Source: Sipunculus nudus (Eukaryota > Annelida > Sipuncula > Golfingiida > Sipunculidae). Taken from it: a stretch of DNA of 64,000 nt. Position 1 is the stretch's first letter, and each line of letters begins with the position of its first letter. The notes under the pieces were generated by a model, which was not told the origin of the DNA, made no database searches, and was given only the letters and a program-made list of their open reading frames with translations. Positions 32,530 to 45,057 of this stretch are shown here, piece by piece. The position numbers and the translations under genes were made by a program. The stretch is taken from positions 49,858,714 through 49,922,713 of the forward strand of contig CM049320.1 of NCBI GenBank assembly GCA_026874595.1, written 5' to 3'.

Positions 32530-32590
32530 CAGAAATCAAACCTACGATTGCTAGACTAGGAGCCCTACATGCTACTAAATGAGCCGTGAA
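32525..32590 (-). repeat. tRNA-like sequence, probable SINE head
   Basis: On the minus strand GGCTCATTTAGTAGCATG resembles a tRNA D-arm/A box and GGTTTGATTTC a T-arm/B box, at about the right spacing. The anticodon stem is weak and the B box has lost its usual CG, so this is not a working tRNA gene. A tRNA-derived SINE relic is the simplest reading. Confidence 0.35.
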
Positions 32591-32849
32591 GACGAGATAC
32601 CAGCAGGAGCAAGTTTTGTTCATTTATATCTGTGATTGAAGAGGCATCTATTGCGAAAATGGGAAACCATTTACTATTTTAACAGGAAAATTAAGCTTTA
32701 AGTGGGGGCCCCTACACCCCCGTTCAGACGGGGGAACCCAGGTTCCCCGGACCCCTCCTCCTCTAATGTAATAAACTCCAGCTATGAGCAAAAATTAAAT
32801 AAGGGAATTCTGAGGAAAATGATATGTATCGGCCTTTTCAAGGAAACAA

Positions 32850-33287
32850 GGGTGTATCTAAAACCCTGAGATCTCCGGCCGGAGATCAAAATAAACCCGG
32901 AGATCGCGATATCTTAATTAATAAGGCAGCAATAAGTATTGAACGTTCCCCTTGACATTTCTAAATGACATCCGCATCGAATATGATACTTAATTTGCAA
33001 GTGCACAAAGTATTTATTCAGTTATCCACGGAAACCTCACCCGGAGACAACCCGGAGATCGTCCTGGCAAGATGGCGGTCTCCGGACTATCTCCGGGTGA
33101 GGTTTCCGTATATAACTGAATAAATACTTTGTGCACTTGCAAATTAAGTATCATATTCGATGCGGATGTCATTTAGAAATGTCAAGGGGAACGTTTAATA
33201 CTTATTGCTGCCTTATTAATTAAGATATCGCGATCTCCGGGTTTATTTTGATCTCCGGCCAGAGATCTCCGGGTTTTAGATATACCC
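32850..33287. mobile_element. Foldback (long inverted repeat) element with 9-bp target duplication
   Basis: Two 198-bp arms (32850-33047 and 33090-33287) are inverted copies differing at about six positions, around a 42-bp spacer. The ends are GGGTGTATCTAAAACC and its near-complement. AGGAAACAA sits immediately outside both ends (32841-32849 and 33288-33296), an exact 9-bp duplication. A 9-bp duplication and G-rich ends are typical of Mutator-like elements, but no transposase is present to confirm the superfamily. Arms contain repeated CCGGAGATC motifs. Confidence 0.92.
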
Positions 33288-33296
33288 AGGAAACAA

Positions 33297-33899
33297 TTTA
33301 ATATGCGACACCCGTTGTACCGGCCGTAGGCTGAAGCCCGGTTTCTATAGTTCTGCCTTATACCGGGTTTTGATCATACAACTATAGCAGCCCAATACCA
33401 ATAAACTGCCATTATAATGTCAAAGAAGCACAGAGTACACGGTGGTGCATTTGCCATCTCTATGAACGTACTGACTCACTCAGTACTGCACAACTTGTAC
33501 AAGCGTAAACCTCGAAACAAGTTTAAGGAAACATTACAGCTGAATAATTAGTTTTGATTACACAAAATTATGCAAACATACTCACTATAATTCTCATAGC
33601 CGTCAAATAGAGGCTGGCACTTCATCTAAAACGTGTGATTTTACTCGAATCTGCTCTGTCATTCCAAAGAACGTTGCATTTTGGGGAAATGCCACAACAA
33701 CATGGCAGCCAAGTATGACCCCAGCATTTGCTCACGGGGATATTTTTAGGGGGACTCCAGAAATTTTCATCAGACATATGAATTTGCTTTGAGGGAGTAA
33801 CTTGTAAGTTGACATGATATTTGTCAATTCTACTTGAATGCATATATGTACACGGATTTTAATCTTATATTTGAGTAATTATTAATGTTGACCACAGTT

Positions 33900-33940
<41 letters not shown>

Positions 33941-34068
33941 GAGAGTATACGAAATTGAAAATATGGTAAAATAATATAAAGGGGTCTAAATGTTTACATT
34001 TATTTGCTGTTTTCATTAAATTACTATTTATTATAATTTTATTAATCATATTGCTACTACTATAAATA

Positions 34069-34116
<48 letters not shown>

Positions 34117-34355
34117 GTTATTATTTTCATTATTCTCATTAAATTTTATTATTATTATTTCGTTATATATATTTATAACTTATATATATTTTAAAACTTC
34201 TTCATAAGCACAGAAAGGGCAATTATTGGTTTGATATCTGTTTGAATTATTTCATTCTTAAGTGTTTATTTTTTATTTAAATTCTGAATCATTAATATTC
34301 ACAAAATCATTAATATGTTATACATGAACTGTTTCAAACCAGTCATATTGAATAA

Positions 34356-34409
<54 letters not shown>

Positions 34410-35174
34410 GGGTCAGCAACATATTTTCAAGTTATTTTAGACAAAGAATATATACTGGAAAATCGGTACAATGACATGTACAGCCAGTTAAATAAAAATT
34501 TGCAGCATAGCAAATAACAAGTGGTAGGAGAAAATATAAACCTGGGGAAAAGGTTCTAAAAAAAGCAAATATGTTAAAGAATGAATATATAATCACGTCC
34601 AACCAAGCGATCACTCGTGTAATAGAACAAGTGACACAGGCAAATCACAGAAAATTCATGCTTAGAATAATCTGGAAAATCAAACAAAATACCGAATGTC
34701 TCCCCTAAAGAAGCAGGTTTGTCATTGACTTCCGGGTTAGTTTTACCGTACCAAATCACATGACGGTGACACCAGGGAAGGGGATTTCCCAAATGTAACA
34801 CATCCAGGGTTTGGGATTCCCAATGACGAACAGAAAGGAGTGGCCGGCTTGTATAACATGGTTTACTGTCCGCTTGTCAATCAACATGCTCTATCAAGAG
34901 ACCAATTAAACGTGTGTAACCACAACAAAGAGCTGTAAACATGTACACATATGTTAGTCTGACAAGCTGCTTAGTAATGGTGTAATGCTACCAGCTGGGA
35001 TATTATATACGCACGGTTTAGTGCGAGCAGTTGAATCTAATGTCATACAGTCTTTCATTCTTGAATGTCTCGGTTGTACAATGTTATCTATGAAGACGAC
35101 ATTTGGTGTAACTGAGTGTTCTGTCCTTGAGTTGACCTTGTTTGATGATTTGGACGAATACGTTCCAATACAAA
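33297..35174. other. AT-rich stretch with (TA)n tracts, no gene seen
   Basis: Includes (TA)n tracts at 33905-33937, 34072-34110 and 34362-34406. Short reading frames here have no recognisable family. Confidence 0.5.
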
Positions 35175-35285
35175 TGGTGGAATGTCTTAGGAAAACCCGG
35201 AGCATATGTATGTCGAAAATCACGGCAATTCGTATGGTTGTATCAGAGAAAATACGGAAAATCACATAAATCACATTATACGCAA
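35175..35285 (+). repeat. Direct repeat, copy 1 (partner at 37818-37925)
   Basis: Shares CATGTGTATGTCGAAAATCA-type sequence, CGGCAAT(T/C)CGTA and CGGAAAATCACA with 37818-37925 over about 110 bp. The LINE relic lies between the two copies. Too long for a target duplication. Confidence 0.7.
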
Positions 35286-35304
35286 TTAAGATATTGATCC
35301 ATAT

Positions 35305-37145
35305 ATTAATTATTATTATTATTTTTATTATTATTATCATTATTTCAATATATTAATAAAGGGTAACTTGTTCAAAGTAATTGTGTTCTTCCACTAGACC
35401 CTGTTAAAGTTGTAAATATTAAATACATTAGCATTAAAATACTTAAGATCATATAAATACATGTACATATAGGCCTATATTAAATCTGACAAATGTATGA
35501 CGATAATAAAATCATGCATATTATCTACAAATAAAATTATAAAATTATAATATAAAAACATCGCATTCACTGCAAATCTTATGTGAATAAAGGAACAGGT
35601 GTTTTTAGTTACTTTGCAAGTAATTAGGTTAGTTTAAACCATGAAAAAATCAAAGATAAAATCTAAAATGCTATTGAGTATGAAATTACGAGCTTAAAAA
35701 TAATGATTTGGCATTATGCTTAAAATGGACCAAAGAGTTTACTGATCTTAGATCATATGGTAACGTATTCCATAACAACGGACCAGCATCAATAAAACTT
35801 GATCTACAATATTCTGTTCTCGATCGGCTTTGGAAGGGCAATTAAATTATTAGCTGCAGATCTTGTTGAGTAATCATGAGAGTTTATGCATATGAACGGC
35901 TTTAAAGTATTTATATCGTTTTGAAACAGACATCCAGTTCAATTTTTGTTTAATGTTGCACTATGTACATCGAAATTGAAACATCCAGTAATGATACGCG
36001 CTGCCCGGTTTTGCATTTTTTTTGTATCCTCCCCTTATCCAGTTTTGTTAGTCGGTTTCCCCATACACTCATGGCATATATAGTCTATATGAGGCTGTAT
36101 AATCGTGTTATATACCACAGATAATGTATCACCAGATAAGTATTTAGAGAGACGGTTAAATAATGAAAGCTAAAGTGATAATTAATTTAAAAGCACTTAA
36201 AAATGCGGTAACCAGGATAGACTGGCATCAATAGTTAAACCTAATATATTAGTTTAGTTTCATAAAGTTGTTGTAGAAGTACACTGTTAGCCGTTAAGCT
36301 CAGTGTATGACAATTTACGCGAGTTTTACTTCCTAGTAATATTTCATAAATAACTACATTAATCGTCAATCGATTAGCCGAAACCATTTGCAGACAAAGT
36401 TAACAGCCATTTACTCTGAACCTCTAATACTGAAGAACCAGAACAGTATGTAGTGGTATCATCCGCATAAGCAACACATTTAGCTGATTCTAGTTGAAAA
36501 AAAAAATAAGTCATTAATATAGATTATAAACAAAACTGGTCCTAGTGTAGAGCCTTGAGGCCAGTTGAGGGGCACCAATATTCATTACTCTGGGTCTAGG
36601 TAATTTCCCATTGCATCGTACGATTTGGAGACGGTTATTTAAGTAAGAGGAAAACCAGTCTACGGTTCTCCTAGAAAACCTATCCGGTCAGGTTTACCTA
36701 TAGTAATTAATAGAGAATGACTAATTGTATCGATACCTTTCGCTAGATCGAGATAGCATGCACCAGTAAGGTGCCCTTTATCCATATGTAGGTAGACATC
36801 ATCAATGAAAGTATGCAGAGCGGTGATGGTAGATATGTTAGGCATGTATATAGGCATGTTGACAATAAGAAATAAAATTGGCATGAATAAGGAATTTCAT
36901 TACTTGATCTTTTACAAGTTTCTCAAACACCTTGGCTAGGTGTGGAATGATCGCTATCGGTCTATAATGGGTCATCTCACTATACTTACCTTTACCGTTG
37001 TACACATGTGTGATCCGAGCCATATTCCAATCACATGGCAAGAATCCAGTGATATATGGTGTTATGCATAAAAATCTTATTGAAGCCAAGAAATTGGCCG
37101 GAAAAATTTTCGGAGAAGTTGATATTAAAAGTGAAATCATTTTTT
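35305..37145 (-). mobile_element. LINE (non-LTR retrotransposon) relic with RT palm and C-terminus
   Basis: Minus-strand order: ARITHVYNGKGKYSEMTHYR and PHLAKVFEKLV (37140-36838), then YLDLAKGIDTISHSLL (before 36660), then the catalytic YADD with TTTYCS (36469-36458), then RAARIITGCFNFDV (near 36013), and a C-terminus with AGPLLWNTLPYDLRS ending at a stop at 35688-35686. This is the full RT palm to C-terminal order of an animal LINE. Several frameshifts and stops break it, so it is dead. The 3' tail is a run of ATT-type triplets at 35308-35345. No endonuclease domain was seen upstream, so it is 5' truncated near 37145. Confidence 0.85.
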
Positions 37146-37817
37146 ATGAAAATATATTATGTTGAACATAGCTATTTAAAGTTGCCCTCCGGGCACGTTA
37201 ATCCGCCAGTAAAGGAACCTGTTATCCTGCATGGTAGTACAGTATTCTATAGCGCTGAGACGTGTTCTATATAATTGCATTCCCATTCTCACACATAACA
37301 ACTAAGCACTAACATGGTCGGGCAATCCCGCTGCGCAAAAGTTCGTGGTAGCATTATATTATGTGGTGCATTTAATGGCTGTATATTTTTTTTAATCACA
37401 CACTCCGATAGACCATTCCTCTTGGAAAGCTGAGCCAGTGTTTTCCAGTGAGACAGTCACTGCATTCACTACCGTTCGGGTAATTATGATTCTTTTTTTT
37501 AAGATCCCCCTTTTGAGCATTCTCCTCATGCGAAATCTCGTCTATGAAGGGATTCCTTGTGCACAATAGACCCTATCCCTGCGTGGGGGTTGCCTTTTGA
37601 GGAGAAATCACAAATGGGGATTATTACGGGCCAGTGACCGCGAAATGCACGAAAAGCCCACATAGAACCCCCAGAGAAAGCTCACTCCGGCATCACACAC
37701 TCTAGAGCCGTTGTGTTACCAGGCCCGAATGCACAAACAAAAGAGGTGCCCGTGGGGAGCAAATATATAAATTATTGATTATGCACGTAAAACGCAAATA
37801 TTGCAAATAAAAGTATG
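37146..37817. other. Unassigned sequence
   Basis: No recognised gene or repeat; a GC-richer patch at 37560-37740 has no clear identity. Confidence 0.4.
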
Positions 37818-37925
37818 TGGAATCTCTTCGGACAAACCCAGAGCATGTGTATGTCGAAAATCACGGCAATCCGTACGGTGGCATCAGAGCAGATAAGGAA
37901 AATCACACAAATCGCGTTAAGTTAT
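37818..37925 (+). repeat. Direct repeat, copy 2 (partner at 35175-35285)
   Basis: See copy 1. It ends about 13 bases before the left end of the Tigger-like element. Confidence 0.7.
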
Positions 37926-37938
37926 TAATATATATATA

Positions 37939-39007
37939 CAGTCGTGACTTGATAATCCGACACTAAATGTAATACGCTAATTTACGTCGGATTGCAAGGC
38001 TGTCGGACTGTCAAATCAATAAAGGTGACGGAGCGTCAATTAAGATACAATGTGACCTAAATGTTTGGAGGACTTGTTATAATGCATTAATTATTTTGTT
38101 ATAATAAACTACGTATATGATATTGTTATGATTAATGTGAATTAGAAAATAAAAACATCCGACATGGAGTACTGATTTTATTTCTGATATACGCGTTACG
38201 CTCGTCAAGATTGACGACCTGTGCAGATTCTACAATTATGAGATATGCTTATATATCTGAACAAACATTAACTAAATGTATATATATGAACCAGCGGTTG
38301 ATCTACTAAGTTCATGTGCGTCTAAAGAATGCAAGCATATCTGTCTGGTATCTTGTTCCTCTATTTTTTCATTTTCACGGACTGCTCCTCAATATACCGT
38401 AGCCCTGTTTCCATTCCCCAAATCGTGTCTCTGGGAGTTACTGTTTAAGGCCCCCAGGCTCTCTGTCACTGTCGCCTCCGTCTTCTTTGACCATTGACAC
38501 AATATCAGCGGCCGTCGGCATTGCTTTCGTGGGCTCCATGTTGTCTAATACGAGGTATTGCTCCGCGGTCACGTGGTCCGCGCTGTTCAGTGCCTGGAAA
38601 AGGTCCCCGACACCGTTCTCCACCTCCGCGTATTCCACACACCGAGGGGTACATGTCTGCCACATACGGATGTAAACTGACTTAATTAATGAGCCAAATT
38701 GACTCAATAATTGGTTCTCGTGTACAGTTAGAACAATACGCATCGCTGCATTTCACGCCTAATTGATCAGGGTGCTTTGTGCACGAGCCCGGCGACTGAC
38801 ATCAAAGGACAATATACCGGTCGGATTGTCAAGTCAGAAAATACGTCGGTATCCTTGTATGTGTCAGGAAATGTCATGTCGGAGTCGGAATCCAAGGCTG
38901 TCGGTTTGTCAAGACTAATTTCTATTGGTCCCGTTCGTTTATTGCAAAATACCGTCGGATTGCAAGGTTTCCGGATTGTTAAGGGTCGGAATGTCAAGTC
39001 GCGACTG
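37939..39007 (-). mobile_element. Tigger/pogo-like (Tc1-mariner superfamily) DNA transposon remnant
   Basis: Ends CAGTCGTGACTTGATAATCC and, reversed, CAGTCGCGACTTGACATTCC are inverted and begin CAGT, as in pogo/Tigger elements. TA flanks both sides (37937-37938 and 39008-39009), the expected target duplication. Subterminal direct and inverted copies of GTCGGATTGCAAGG and TCGGATTGTCAAG occur near both ends. The minus frame 38743-38438 (101 residues) resembles the C-terminal tail of a Tigger transposase: SADHVTAEQYLVLDNMEPT then TAADIVSMV and an acidic end. The DDE catalytic core is absent, so the copy is internally deleted and inactive. Confidence 0.85.
38438..38743 (-). pseudogene. C-terminal remnant of a Tigger-like transposase
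   Basis: About 101 residues: an initial VYIRMWQTC-type segment resembling the end of the transposase core, then ALNSADHVTAEQYLVLDN and an acidic terminus EDGGDSDREPGG. This tail, with a conserved T-x-x-D-I-V pattern, is usual for Tigger-derived proteins. The DNA-binding and catalytic DDE regions are not encoded anywhere within the element. Confidence 0.6.
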
Positions 39008-39009
39008 TA

Positions 39010-42000
39010 TGTATATACACACAAACTATTTATTATTTCTTGTGAATGCAACACTATGTTATATTAATATTGTTGTTAATACAAATACGACTGGCAAAAT
39101 GATAGCGTTAATAATAAATAGAAGATTTATGTATGACAGCATACGCACAACTATGTATATACATGTATATAAATGATAGCAGATCACAAATAACCTGCCA
39201 CAGCTGACCCTGCACGTAGATCTGCCGGGCATGAACCAGTGCACGCTTCACTTGATCATTCACACAGGGACATCTATATAGGTCAAAGTTCTTGCCACGG
39301 GTCGCTCGCCTATAAGAGTCATTTTATAAAATGCTTGAGTAATTCAGGCAAATTGTAAATTGTTTGAAACCTTGAAGCCATTACAAATCAATGATTTAAC
39401 ACATTAAACACATGTAACAGTCCATGTGGCGTCCGTATAATCCACAGGGCGTCATTATAGGGGGATGGGGTATATATACCCTACATGTGCACTTTTAAGC
39501 AAGGAGGAAGATTACATTGACCATCCTACTCAGAGAATAATATTATTTTTTATTATATATATATTAATGCCATATATTAACCTGTTTTCGAAGTAACCTA
39601 GCTATACTGAAAACATAATAATTTATTTTCTTAAACCTTATGGTTACTTGTAATATATCTTACATGTGTCATACAGACACTAACATTTATTTTTATGTAT
39701 AAAAATGTTTATCCCAATTTTGATTTACCTCTCATTCAGAGTCATCCCCTCCCCCTTTAAAATAAATTGACGCCACTGCCCCTGTGCCCCCCCCCCCCCC
39801 AACACACACACACACACCGTGTAAGAGACATACATATGCAGAAGCCGTGAACTATGAAGTTTTAATACCATTTTTTTATAGCACATTGACTTACCTTAAA
39901 TTTTATTCAATACTCTGCCATGCCTGTCACATGGAGGGTATGTCTTTTCTCACATCAGCTATTGTAAGTTTATTTTATCCGGCAGTCTCAACACACAGTG
40001 TTCGTGTATACTTGCAGTATTTTCCCGAACCGCGTGACTCTCCATCCCGGATTCTAGTGAAACTGCCTCCGTTGTTGACCGGAACCGTGTTTACTCATTC
40101 ACTAGGATATTCATCTTGCCGAACGATGCACTTATATCACGAGTTTTATCGTATAACGAAATATGGATGACTAAATCCACAGGCGTGTTAGAAAGAAAAT
40201 GCTAGATCTGTAGTTGCTTTATATGAAAATTAAATTGCATGCTTATTTAAGTTATAGCAATCAGCGACTTAGTTATGATTTCTATATTTACTGGATTATC
40301 CCATGCTTTTGTCATATATATGTCATATATGTCATGCTTATTGTTGGCCTGATGTGAGATATATCTATGGAGTTAATCGCTCTCATGCTAAAATTTTAAC
40401 TTGAATAATTATTATGGACCACAGCCATTAAAGGGGCCTATTCACATACCAGGAATAATGAATATACATGACATACAGCGGTTCTAATTAAAATGTTATG
40501 ATATCTGCCAATATTTCGTTATAAAACCATTTATTTACTCCTGCGCACGAACGCAAAATTAATAAGCTGGCATCGGGGGTGATCAATCACCGCATAACTT
40601 CACATATAAATATTTTTCAAGCTTCAGACTGTTTTTTTCTAATGTGTTTCTTCTTTCATGCCTTCTGTTCACCTTGTTTGGGAGTTGTCGAGCAAGCTCA
40701 GGATCGAACCTGTGGTCACGGAGTCTTGGTATGGTAAACAGACACACATGGACTGTGTTTATTCATGCAAAGAATAATAACAACGTATAAAACAGATGAA
40801 TTGGAAATAGTATATGTCCGTGTGCCGGGATGGTTTGATTGGAAACTTCAGCGTGAGATAACTTAGTACACATAATATTGAAATACAGATGCGGATCCAG
40901 GATTTAGGCAAACGATTGGTCCAAAACAGGAGGACTAATGTGAAAACCCCAAAAAAGGTGAAAAGTTCCGGAAAAGGGGGTGGGGTCCCGGGAGCAAAAT
41001 TGGTATGACGCCCTTACAAATTTAGGGTTGGGGAGGTTGAATGAAAGGGGGTGGGGTGGGTGTGGCTGGACCTCTCCCCTGGATCTGCTTCTGAAAAGAT
41101 TGTTACTTTAACGGTCACATGTACAGCTGGCTCTATGACAAATATGAAAGTTAAAACTTCGGCATTATATGATCACCCCACATCGCACGTAACTGTGTAC
41201 CGGTCTTGTTCTCCTGGCAATAGACAGGCTTCATACAGCAATATATAGCAGCTACATAATAATGAAAACCCAATGGCATCGTACCATCGTTGTCTGGCTA
41301 TTATATCTGAATAGGTTGTACATCATTTGGAATCTGCATAGGCGGTCAGTTGAAGGGATAGGCAGTCAGTAAAAGATTAATGGGGAAAATCGATCAGGTG
41401 TGCTAAGCCGTGACAGAAATATTCCCCTACCCCTGTAAGAGGTGGGTGGGATTATTAATGCAATATTCATTGGACTATATGTAGATGTAGTATCATAGGC
41501 TTTGGAGTGTTTTTTTAGGGAGTTTGCTTCTGCAAGTGTAGCCAGTTGGGTGAAAAAATCTTTAATAATCTGTCCTACCTTAAGCCTATGTGTAACTTAT
41601 GTACCCCAGAACAATAAACAGCTATTATTACGTTGTACGTCATTGCAGTTGGTGTGATGCCATCAGAGCCTCAAACGTTACAACGTCATGGGTTAAATTA
41701 TTCATGATGTAATGTATCGAAACTATAATCAGAAATTATAATTTCTATAGTTATAATTCTATGACTTTTAACAATGATATTAGTCAAATAAATTTATTCA
41801 AATAAGATAAAAAAATAATTCAAATAAAAATTATTGAAACAAATCAGCATAAAAACCAGGTTTAAGGTCTGAACGATGTTTTCCGCGGAATATCTGAGTA
41901 GAAATAGGTCTTCCTTTGCAATGAGTCAACAAAGCAAAAACAATCCATAATATGACAAATAATGATCTCAATTTAAAAGTAAACGCCCCGTGTATGAGTA

Positions 42001-42603
42001 GAAATCTGCTTCTGTCACTCCTCTTATATTGCTAGAATAAATAAGAAAGCCCTACATAACCGAATTGACACTGCCTTAATTGGCCCGACCTGTGTGACGC
42101 ACGTCGATGATTTCACAGTTGATCATGAGCCTCGGGCGGTCCTACTCAAATGGCATCATTGACAGTCTACGCTATGTTCAAAGTGGTCTTTTATAGCCCA
42201 TACCTCTATATGATGACAACACTGGGGAGATCACATCCAATCAACCCCATAGTTATTTGGGTTTCAAAAAATGTTGGTTTAAACATATTTATTTAACCAG
42301 GATTACAAAAATAGCCATTAGGTTAGTGCAAATGTTTTCCTGGGAAACATATATACAAACAAAGATTCAGTACAAATACATGGTGATGACAGGTTAACAT
42401 AGTAACACTGACATAGTGTAAACAAACATATACGTTAAAAAAAATAAAACAAAAATAAAAAACACACACACTCCCACATACTCCATATACAAAAGTGCCT
42501 ATTACATATAGTTACATCAGATCCATTAAAGTATTCAAATATTTTCATGTGTATACTTGGGTAGAGGAAGGAACCATATTCTTGCAATACTTTTAACAAC
42601 TAG

Positions 42604-42605
<2 letters not shown>
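39010..42605. other. Long stretch without a recognisable gene
   Basis: Contains a poly-C plus (AC)n tract (39787-39818) and, on the minus strand near 40700-40720, a lone B-box-like GGTTCGATCC without a convincing tRNA partner. The plus reading frame at 39784-40170 begins inside the poly-C/(AC)n tract and looks accidental. Nothing else is supported. Confidence 0.45.

Positions 42606-42666
<61 letters not shown>
42606..42666. repeat. (TA)n microsatellite
   Basis: About 60 uninterrupted bases of TA. Confidence 0.97.
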
Positions 42667-42669
<3 letters not shown>

Positions 42670-44679
42670 CAGAATAATTAAGTAAAACGTGTATTTGTGG
42701 AGCAGATTTTAATGATTAATTGAGGTCTGAAAATTATAGTATTTTAAGGTCGGGACGTATGTGGAGCTTATCACACGTGTCAAGCCAGATACGGGTCGCT
42801 TTGTCCCGAGAGTAGGATAATGTACTAATGACATAATAGTAGGTCGGCGCTCGGTTACGGGTGTTCGGAAGGGCAGATTAATTGCTAAATATCATCAAGC
42901 GCTTCCTCCGATAGCCGGTCTTTGTACGTGTCCGAGGCCAACTGCATCAGGATGTCACGGATATCTTAGATTTGGTTACAGCCTCGGGCTCGGGGAAAAT
43001 TCATTTAGTTAGATTTATCCAATCAAAATAAGTTTAAGAGAGTGACAATGCTTGGGAAGGTCGGCCAATAAGGAATAATTTTCAGTAGGGAAGCTTGAGA
43101 GTCAGCTGGGGCAAAAAAAAAAAAAAAAAAAAAACAGGTGGGAAGTCCCGGGCTGGCCTAGGTAACATCAAGTCGCCAAGAACTAGTCAGCTAAATAGGG
43201 AACAGTTCAAGTAACGAACCCGGGGACTCTTTTTGTTATTTGTTTTATCACAGAGATTGTTGAAATGCTACTTTGTACGGACAACGAGAATAAAGGTATC
43301 AATAACGTACTACAAGAGAATTACCTGTCCATACCAAACGGACAGTATAGCTGCCGCACACTCCTTCCCCAGGACTGACCCAGACCGAAACCTGAGCCAC
43401 TGGGGCAAATATGCAGCTAAATTAACATCAAAAGTAAGGACTAAGTGGTGACAATATATATACTTACCTTCCGGAACAACAAGTCGACCAGTACGAGCTT
43501 ATTGTATGAATTATATGATAGGTGGTAGGAATCGGTTGTAAAATCACGTACGATGATAGAAAGATAAAAGGACCGTTGATCTTTTATTAATCGGTTACTT
43601 TGCGTATACCGTTTATAATACCCTGCAAATGGTCTTTAAAATAATACTTTAAATATTAACCGGATGAATTCAGTCCAACTTTTTCTTCACGCTGAAATGT
43701 CAAGGTAATGGTTGGGTTGTTGATACTTGTTCGCCGCACGAGGTAATAAGTTTTAATGATGTTACCCCATAAGCGAAGACAGGGTCCCTCTAACAGTGCA
43801 GTGGAGCGTAACGAACACAGATGACAACCGATCAACAATTGTACTACAGAAGAGGAACCTGAACCTTTGAATAACAGACCATTTGTGTTGTTAAGACTTA
43901 AAACATGATATGTGACAAACACACTGCCGTCACAATGCTGTGCTACGGTCCTATTAAAACCCCACGTTCAAAACCCGCGTGGGCTGCTCATATTATCTAG
44001 ACTGTAAAAATGTGTTATCAGGCCTGGTTCAGGATGTGATATCTTTGAAGTTATTTTAGACTGATACTGATGGAATCGTAATGTGCTTCTTGAACGGCTC
44101 CTTTGCAGCCCCAGGAGTCGTATATTTGGGACTTGGTTTGTCTCGGATTGAAGACACCTTTTTAAGCGAAGTTTAAATTAAATATGGGTGTCTTACTTGG
44201 ACATTTTTGATGTAATCAGAACGAACCCTTTATATCTTGTACATCTTGTAAATAATAATTTTGTTATCATAAAAATTATTGAGTATTTTGTCTAATCATG
44301 TTTTCATGTTGCATGCCGAACCCGGACGAAATTTTTGTCACTCGTAACATATTGATGGGGGCTCGCCTTTTTGCTTTTCTGTTTGGCTCATTTTTTTAAG
44401 GTGTGTGAATTGGACCCACGTCAGTTATATATCTGACAATTTTGCTACTTTATAAAAGTGTACGGGTTCTCTCTTGTTTTTGTTGAGTGTAATATTTAAT
44501 AAGAAAGACTTGCATTATTATGCCAATGTATGTAGTGGAATAAGAGACTAGTATTCCACTGTGTAAGGTATATAGTGTTCATAAGGTAATATATTATTTG
44601 CTACTTGAAGTATTGTTTGTCAAAATTGATATTGACAAATTAATAGTGAACCCCGTCTACAAAGGTTTTAGACCAAATG
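42667..44679. other. Unassigned stretch with a poly-A run
   Basis: A run of about 21 A at 43114-43134 may be the tail of a retroposed insert on the plus strand, but I could not identify a source upstream. Short reading frames have no recognised family. Confidence 0.4.
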
Positions 44680-44850
44680 AAACCGGTTGAATTGTTAGAA
44701 ACATTTGACAAATTATAAATAGAAGGAAAACAGTCTATGAGAAAAGCAAAATTGAAAAGAAATATTGTGGACTATTTTGTGGATAATATATATGAGCCTC
44801 CTGCTTTGGATTTATATCCAGTTGAACCTCCTAACTGTGTGAAAACAGGC
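44677..44850 (+). pseudogene. Possible gag-like fragment of a retroelement
   Basis: MKPVELLETFDKL, a stop, then QSMRKAKLKRNIVDYFVDN and PPALDLYPVEPPN. The pattern resembles the helical segment found near the N-terminus of gag-like proteins in invertebrate retroelements (K-A-x-L-K-x-x-I-V-x-Y-x-V-D). An in-frame stop and abrupt fusion to family A sequence at about 44850 make it a broken fragment. The assignment is by pattern only. Confidence 0.35.
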
Positions 44851-45057
44851 ACTCAAATGGACGCACTGCGGAGAGGAAAGGTCAGAGATCAACGAAAAAT
44901 GGTATGGCACCAGTTCACATACGACCTGATAATAGGGTCATGTTTCGAACAAATTGATTCAGTGGTCTTAGAGGAGTTCCCCAGAAACGAACCCGGCGGC
45001 GGCGGAACCCGGTCAACCCGGTCAAAGTATCCGCAAAGCTTTGTTCGGCGAATACAA
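44850..45057 (-). mobile_element. Family A terminal fragment A3
   Basis: Matches the last 200 bases of A1 and A2 (GGACGC.., GAGGAAAGGTCAGAG.TCAA, GGAGTTC.CC.GAAACG) and ends GTATCCGCAAAGC..TTCGGCGAATACAA with flanking T. The tandem core and the hairpin/CTAG end are missing, so only the 5' (minus-strand) terminus was inserted or kept. Confidence 0.75.

Noticed and set aside
34985-35269. 94-residue plus frame and overlapping 128-residue minus frame
   Set aside because: No family resemblance on either strand. The part shared with 37818-37925 stays readable in one frame, but 110 bp is too little to claim coding.
38767-39067. Overlapping 95-residue frames on both strands
   Set aside because: They fall in the subterminal repeat zone of the Tigger-like element and read through its inverted ends.
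40690-40740. B-box-like GGTTCGATCC on the minus strand, possible tRNA
   Set aside because: No acceptable A box, acceptor stem or anticodon arm could be paired with it.
42280-42400. TTATTTAACCAGGATTACAA and following sequence, which resembles a widespread animal repeat
   Set aside because: Resemblance is from general memory of such sequences; I could not define ends or a family.
43656-43922. 88-residue minus-strand frame
   Set aside because: No motif, no splice support and no match to any family I know; length is within chance for this composition.
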